A stretch of 7,580 bases of DNA from positions 1 to 7,580 of the forward strand of contig DATHPP010000289.1 in assembly GCA_035483795.1 (NCBI GenBank). The letters run 5' to 3'. The translations under genes and the position numbers were made by a program. The stretch is from DASXMX01 sp035483795. Lineage in GTDB: Bacteria > Planctomycetota > Phycisphaerae > Tepidisphaerales > Tepidisphaeraceae. Shown in pieces: positions 1-5,000 of this stretch. Every line of letters begins with the position of its first letter. Positions within the stretch are counted from its first letter, which is position 1. The notes below the pieces were generated by a model. It was not told the origin of the DNA, ran no database searches, and saw nothing but the letters and a program-made list of their open reading frames with translations.

Positions 1-714
1 CAGAGCGTGCGGTATCAGGAGCTGCGGAAGGAATTCGTGGCCAACGTTTCGCACGAGCTGCGGACGCCGCTGACGGTCATCAAGGGTTTCACCGAAACAC
101 TGCGCGACGGGGCGATGGTCGATCCGGTCAATGGTCCCAAGTTCCTGCTGACGATCGATCGACACGTGGACCAGTTGACGAACCTGGTGAGCGATCTGTT
201 GGAATTGTCGAAGCTGGAGAGCACACCGGACCTGCCGCGGCCGGTTCCGTTCGACGTGGGCGGGGTGGTGCGCCGCGCCGTCGACCTGCTGCTTCCCGCG
301 GCCCAGCGCAAGGGCCAGACGATCCAGGTCGAAATCGCCCGGCACGCGCCGCGGGTGATCGGCAATCCCGATTATGTCGAGCGGGCCGCGTCCAACCTCA
401 TCGACAACGCCATCAAATACACCCCCGACCGCGGGGAAATCCGCGTCAGCGTCGGCGTCGAGCGCGACGAATTCGTCGTGATCGAAGTTGCAGACAACGG
501 CATCGGCATCCCGCCCAAGGACTTGTCCCGCATTTTCGAGCGGTTCTACCGCGTGGATCGCTCGCGTTCGCGGGAGATGGGCGGAACCGGCCTTGGCCTT
601 TCCATTGTGAAGCACGTCGCTCAGGTGCATGGGGGCACGATCGACGTGTCGAGCACGCCGGGCGTGGGGTCGAAGTTCCGCCTGAGAATTCCCGTCCTGC
701 TCACCGCTGCCTGA
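1..714 (+). CDS. PhoR-type sensor histidine kinase, C-terminal part (5' end outside window)
   Basis: This is the catalytic core of a two-component sensor kinase. It autophosphorylates a histidine from ATP and passes the phosphate to a response regulator. The frame is open to base 1, so the GTG at 7 is only the first possible start inside the window, and the sensor domains lie to the left. Numbering from that GTG, the HisKA dimerisation helix contains FVANVSHELRTPL with phospho-acceptor H16 (codon 52-54). The HATPase_c domain shows an N box (NLIDNAIKYTP, 130-140), a G1 box (DNGIGIP, 163-169), an F box (FERFYR, 177-182) and a G2 box (GGTGLGL, 192-198). All essential residues are present, and the protein ends soon after the last beta strand with no receiver domain, so it is a simple, non-hybrid kinase. 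The H-box wording and the RSRE-x-GGTGLGLSIVKH stretch resemble PhoR, ResE and VicK kinases. Phosphate sensing is possible but not shown, because the sensor half and the partner regulator are missing. The glycosyltransferase gene follows after 43 bases on the same strand. Confidence 0.95.
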   Translation, partial: QSVRYQELRKEFVANVSHELRTPLTVIKGFTETLRDGAMVDPVNGPKFLLTIDRHVDQLTNLVSDLLELSKLESTPDLPRPVPFDVGGVVRRAVDLLLPAAQRKGQTIQVEIARHAPRVIGNPDYVERAASNLIDNAIKYTPDRGEIRVSVGVERDEFVVIEVADNGIGIPPKDLSRIFERFYRVDRSRSREMGGTGLGLSIVKHVAQVHGGTIDVSSTPGVGSKFRLRIPVLLTAA

Positions 715-757
715 GCCACTGTGAATACACTCTCCGGCGGCTCCGTCTGAAGAACAG

Positions 758-2014
758 ATGCACGCGATCCTTACATCGCTGGGCACGGATGGAGACATCA
801 TTCCCTACGTGGCTCTGGGTGCGTGCCTGCGGCGGCGCGGGCATCGGGTGACGCTGGTGGTCGCCGAGGACTTTTGCGACGGGGGTGAATTCGACCTGGA
901 GTTTATCCCGCTCTGTTCGCGGGGAGAGAACCACGAGCTGCTGTCACATCCGGATTTCTGGCATCCGCTCAAGGGCGCGCAGGTCGGCGCGCGGTGGGGG
1001 GTGAAGCGGCTGGTTCCGCAGTACGAGCTGTTCGCCGAGCTGAGCGGGTCGGCGGATGCCGTGCTGATCGCCTCGCCGGCGTTATTGGCGGCGCGGGTGG
1101 TGCACGACAAGCTCGGCACTCCGATCGCGACGCCGATCCTTCAGCCGTGGATGATCAAGAGTTCGATTGCGCCACCGGCCATGCCGGCGGGCCTGACGCT
1201 TCCGCGATGGGCGCCGCGGCCCATGAAATCCGCGTACTGGCGGCTCATCGACAGCGTCGTAGGCATGCTGCTTGGCGGTGAGTTGAACCGGCTGCGGGCG
1301 TCGCTCGGGCTGCCGCCGGTGCATCGCATGTTCGAATGGTGGATGAGCCCCCAACTGATTCTGGGAATGTTTCCGGACTGGTATGGGCTTCCGCAGGCGG
1401 ACTGGGCGCCGCAGATCAAACTCTGCGGATTCCCTTTGTTCGATGGCCGAGCCACTTCTGAATTGCCGGCGGAAGTCGAGGACTTCTGCAAATCGGGAGC
1501 GCCCCCGATCGCGTTCACCTTCGGCACGGGAATGATGCATGGGGCGCACTTGTTCCGCATGGCGATCGAGGCCTGCCGCGTGCTTGGCGCCCGCGGAATC
1601 CTGCTGACGCGGCACACGGGCCAGTTGCCGGCGGAGTTGCCGCCGTTCATGCTCCAGTGTGCGTTCGCACCGTTCGGCAAGTTATTCCCGCTTTGCCAGG
1701 CGGTGGTTCATCACGGCGGCATCGGCACGATTGCCAGGGCGCTGGCGGCAGGCACGCCGCAACTGGTCATGCCGATCGCTTACGATCAGTTGGACAACGC
1801 TCGACGAGTGTCTCGACTCGGCGCCGGAACGTACCTCAAGCCGCGGCACGCGACGGCCGGGAAAATCGCCGGCGCGGTGCGAAGCCTGCTGGGTGCGGAG
1901 GTCAAAGAGCAATGCAAGGCCATTTCATCGCGACTGGCACAAGGCGTTGCGATCGAACGGGCGGCCGACGCCGTCTGTGCGCTGGCCGGGGCAGCCCAGG
2001 CGGACCGCGCCTAG
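758..2014 (+). CDS. Glycosyltransferase, GT1/GT28 (UGT/RhlB/sterol glucosyltransferase-like) family
   Basis: This is a predicted GT-B-fold enzyme that transfers a sugar from a nucleotide-activated donor to a lipid or small-molecule acceptor in the cytoplasm. The N-terminal domain begins at once with the acceptor-side motif MHAILTSLGTDGDIIPYVAL, which matches the GS-x-GD-x-xP pattern of the family and supports the ATG at 758. The C-terminal donor-binding domain has TFGTGM (254-259), FAPFGKLFPLCQAVVHHGG (302-320) and HHGGIGT (318-324), followed by GTPQLVMPIAYDQLDNA (332-348). This is the usual UGT signature, in which the HHGG and the late DQ pair contact the nucleotide sugar. The length of 418 residues is normal for RhlB-like enzymes. 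No signal peptide or membrane segment is visible. Upstream there is only a weak purine-rich stretch (GAAGAA, 749-754), and the 43-base gap after the kinase stop has no convincing promoter, so co-transcription is plausible. Its TAG stop abuts the stop of the convergent giant gene. Donor and acceptor cannot be read from sequence. A glycolipid, sterol or hopanoid, or pigment acceptor are all possible. Confidence 0.9.
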   Translation: MHAILTSLGTDGDIIPYVALGACLRRRGHRVTLVVAEDFCDGGEFDLEFIPLCSRGENHELLSHPDFWHPLKGAQVGARWGVKRLVPQYELFAELSGSADAVLIASPALLAARVVHDKLGTPIATPILQPWMIKSSIAPPAMPAGLTLPRWAPRPMKSAYWRLIDSVVGMLLGGELNRLRASLGLPPVHRMFEWWMSPQLILGMFPDWYGLPQADWAPQIKLCGFPLFDGRATSELPAEVEDFCKSGAPPIAFTFGTGMMHGAHLFRMAIEACRVLGARGILLTRHTGQLPAELPPFMLQCAFAPFGKLFPLCQAVVHHGGIGTIARALAAGTPQLVMPIAYDQLDNARRVSRLGAGTYLKPRHATAGKIAGAVRSLLGAEVKEQCKAISSRLAQGVAIERAADAVCALAGAAQADRA

Positions 2015-2018
2015 CTAG
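2011..2018. other. Palindromic CTAGCTAG holding both convergent stop codons
   Basis: The glycosyltransferase stop TAG occupies 2012-2014 on the plus strand. The giant gene's stop TAG occupies 2017-2015 on the minus strand. The two genes therefore meet with no base between them, inside a perfect 8-base palindrome. There is no room for a separate intergenic terminator, so each transcript must end inside the opposite coding region or be terminated by another means. Confidence 0.95.
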
Positions 2019-5000
2019 CGGTGCTTTCGCGTGCGTCGCGTTGCCGGGATCACCTGCCGTGCCGATGCGGAGTTTCCACGGAGACTCGGCAGCAATTTCC
2101 TTGACGAATCCGACGCGGCTGACGTCGGGGGCGATCCCAGCGGCGCCGTTTGCTGCGAGGCAACAGGCGCCGCCTGATTCGCCAGGCTTGTATTGAGCGT
2201 GAACAGCAGTGCCTGAAGGTCGGCGCTGTTGACCTGCTGGTCGTAATTGAAATCGCCCTGGTCCCACAGGCCCGGCCTGTTGAGACCGAACAGCAGGATC
2301 TGGAGGTCGGCGCTGTTCACTTGGCCGTCAAGGTTGGCGTCGCCATAGAGGGTATATTTGATTTCGACCGAGTTGGGCGTGGTGTTGACGCCCTGACCAT
2401 CGGCCCAGTCGGCGTAGCCAATGGCGGTGCGGTGCTGCGGATCGTTGGCGGCGGAGGAGGAGACGATCGACCCGTACGACCCGGGCGCGCCGAATCCGGT
2501 GTTCCACCCGCCGCCGTTGTAGCCGTTGGTCAGGAACGTTCGGATGTCGCCGACCGGATCGTTGCCCGCGCTGTAATTGATCAGGATCCCGTTGTTCCCG
2601 ATGTCGATCTTCCCGCCGGAGTAGTTCCAGATGAAGCTCACGTCGATCATGAACGGCGGGTTGCTGGGCTGGAGCAGGAGGGTGCCGGTGACCGAGGCCC
2701 AAATCTCGGTATTGGCTGGGATGGCGGAGGCGGATTCGACGATCAGAGTGCCGCCGGTCGTGGAGGTAATGCCGCCGTAGCTGTTTGGCCCATTGAGAAT
2801 CAGCGTGCCCGACCCGGTATTGCCGACGCCGAAGCCGGCGCCATTGTCGGAGACGGGGCCGAGCGTGACGGTTGTCCCGGTTGCCTGGGCGAAGCTGAGA
2901 TTGTTCAGGAGCGTGACCTGCTGGAAGCTGAGTGTCGAACCGCTCACGCCGTTCACGGCAATCTGGGAACTGTCGCTGTTGGCAGTGAGGCTGGGGAAGG
3001 TCTCGACGATCGGGGTTTGCAGGTTGATTGCTCCCGACCCGGAGTTGTAGATCGCGTTGGGGTAGGTTTGGACCGATTGCGGCGACCAGGTGGCGCCGCT
3101 GAGAGCGAAGATGCCTGCTTCGGCGATGCTGCCGCTGGTGAGGGTGAAGGTGATGCTGTTGAGGGTCCTGGTCTGGTCAGCGGCGGCGAGGATGAAATCG
3201 AACTCGTAGAGGCGCACCTCGTTGGGCGTGACGGTCGGCGTCACACCGGACGCGCGGAGCACGCGTCCGCCGGCGATGTAAACGGCGTTGGGGTTGTTGA
3301 ACCAGTCGGGCACGGACATCGGAAGCGTGCTCGAGCTGCCGTCGGCGAAATTGAGCCGGGCGGAGACGTTTCCACCGCCGTCCGAAGCGGTGGCCAGAAT
3401 GTTCAGTGTGCGGAAACTGGCTGGCGACACGAGTGTGAGTGTGACAGATGAATTGAGCGAAGGCATGAACGCGACGTTGTTCGCGGTATACGGTTGAAGC
3501 TGGAAGCTGACGCCGGGGTTGATGGGGCTGACAATCGGCGTATCGCCGGCAGGGAGGCCGGTCCCCTGTGCGGCGGAATTGCCGAATCCCTGTTCGTAGA
3601 AGACGTTGTTGACCGTGGCGTTTGGCGATACGCCATCGAAGGGGATGCTGGTCGCCGTGGAGGGGTCTGAAGCGGCGGCCTCGGCGATGACGTCCTGGTT
3701 GTAGCCGGTGGCGGCGATGATCTCCTGCTGCGGGGTGGTCATGAGATCGGCAAGACTGACGGCGGCGGACTGAAGATCGACTGCGCCGGCGCCGAAAGGA
3801 TCGCCGCCAGACGGCCCGGCGCCGATCGTGCCCCCGGCAACCACCATCGCGCCCGAGCAGGTGTTGGCGCCATCCAACGTCAAGACGCCGCTCCCGACCT
3901 TTCGCAGCGCCAGAATTCCGCTTCCGGAACCGGCGGGATGATCTTCGAGAACGCCGGAGAAGGTTGTGTTGGTGTTGAGGCCGCCACTGACGATCGTCGC
4001 CGTCCCGCTGGCGCCGTTGAAGATGGTGCCGTTCCCGGCAAGAGAGCCGATTGTCTGATCGAAACCGTTCAAATCGAGCGACGCGCTGATCGTGTAGGGC
4101 GAGGAAGCGGAGAGCGCGTTGCTGGTTGGCGGGGCGACCAGCGTACCGTTGACGGTTGTCGCATTGACGTTGGCCAGCGTGCTTCCGCTGGCCAGGTGCA
4201 CGGTCCCGGGCATGATGAGAAGGCTTCCGGTTCCCGTGATGTTTACGGACATCGTGCCGGCGACGATTGCTCCCAGCGATTGGTCGACGGTGAGTGATGA
4301 GTTGTCGGTAATTGCACCTTCGAGCGTTTGAGAATTACCCTGGATTGTGCCGACGGATAACGTGGTGCCGCCGGTGTAAGTGTTGGGTGAAGTACCGTCC
4401 AGGATCAGCGAACCCGAGGCCGATTTGACCAGCGCGAGCCTGCCGGTCGAGCCTCCCGTCGGCACATCTTCGATGACGCCCGCGTAGGTGGTGTTGGCGC
4501 TGTTGTTGACTGTGAGCGTGGCCAGCGGATTGGGCTGAGCGGACTGATTGTAAACGGCGCCGGTTGCGGCTCCGGCCAATCCGCCGATCGATTGGCTGAA
4601 GCCCCCGAGGTTCAGGTTGCCGTTGACGGTGTAGATCGAGGCAGCGCCCAGTTCGCCGGTCGATCCCGCGATGAGCGTGGCGCCAGGATCAATGATTGTG
4701 GGGCCGGTGTTGGCGAGCGTCGAGTTGGTGCTGGAGCCCCAGGTTCCCAATTGCACGACGGAGCCGGCGCCCGAGAGGCGGACCGCGCCAGCACCGGTCA
4801 CCGTTCCGCCAAAAGCGCCCTGGGTGCCGGTGATGTCCAACTGGTTGAACTCGAGATAAGCCCCGGGGGAAACGGAGATGGAGCGCCCGAGTGCGTTGGT
4901 GTCTCCTGCGAGGGCGCCGGACCGGATGGTCGTGCCGCCCGTGTAGCTGTTGGCGGCGCCGAGCGTGAGCGTGGCGGGACCGTTTTTGGTGAGACTTCCG

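Noticed and set aside
726..731. TACACT as a possible -10 box before the glycosyltransferase.
   Set aside because: It matches only 4 of 6 consensus bases, and no -35-like sequence lies at the right distance.
713..743. Inverted repeat GAGCC/GGCTC between the kinase and glycosyltransferase genes.
   Set aside because: A five-pair stem with a 21-base loop and no T-run is expected by chance in GC-rich DNA.
1082..1680. Overlapping minus-strand frames of 177 and 179 codons inside the glycosyltransferase.
   Set aside because: The plus-strand frame carries full glycosyltransferase signatures across this region. The reverse frames are arginine- and proline-rich shadows.
2060..2091. Possible terminator hairpin TGCCGA/TCGGCA downstream of the glycosyltransferase.
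   Set aside because: The stem is only 6 pairs with a 20-base loop, has no proper T-run, and lies in the coding region of the convergent gene.
2150..3451. Open frame of 433 codons on the plus strand, opposite the giant gene.
   Set aside because: It is antisense to a frame with clear domains, its translation is low-complexity V/G/A/D/R-rich, and no family motif is visible. It is a shadow of GC-rich coding DNA.
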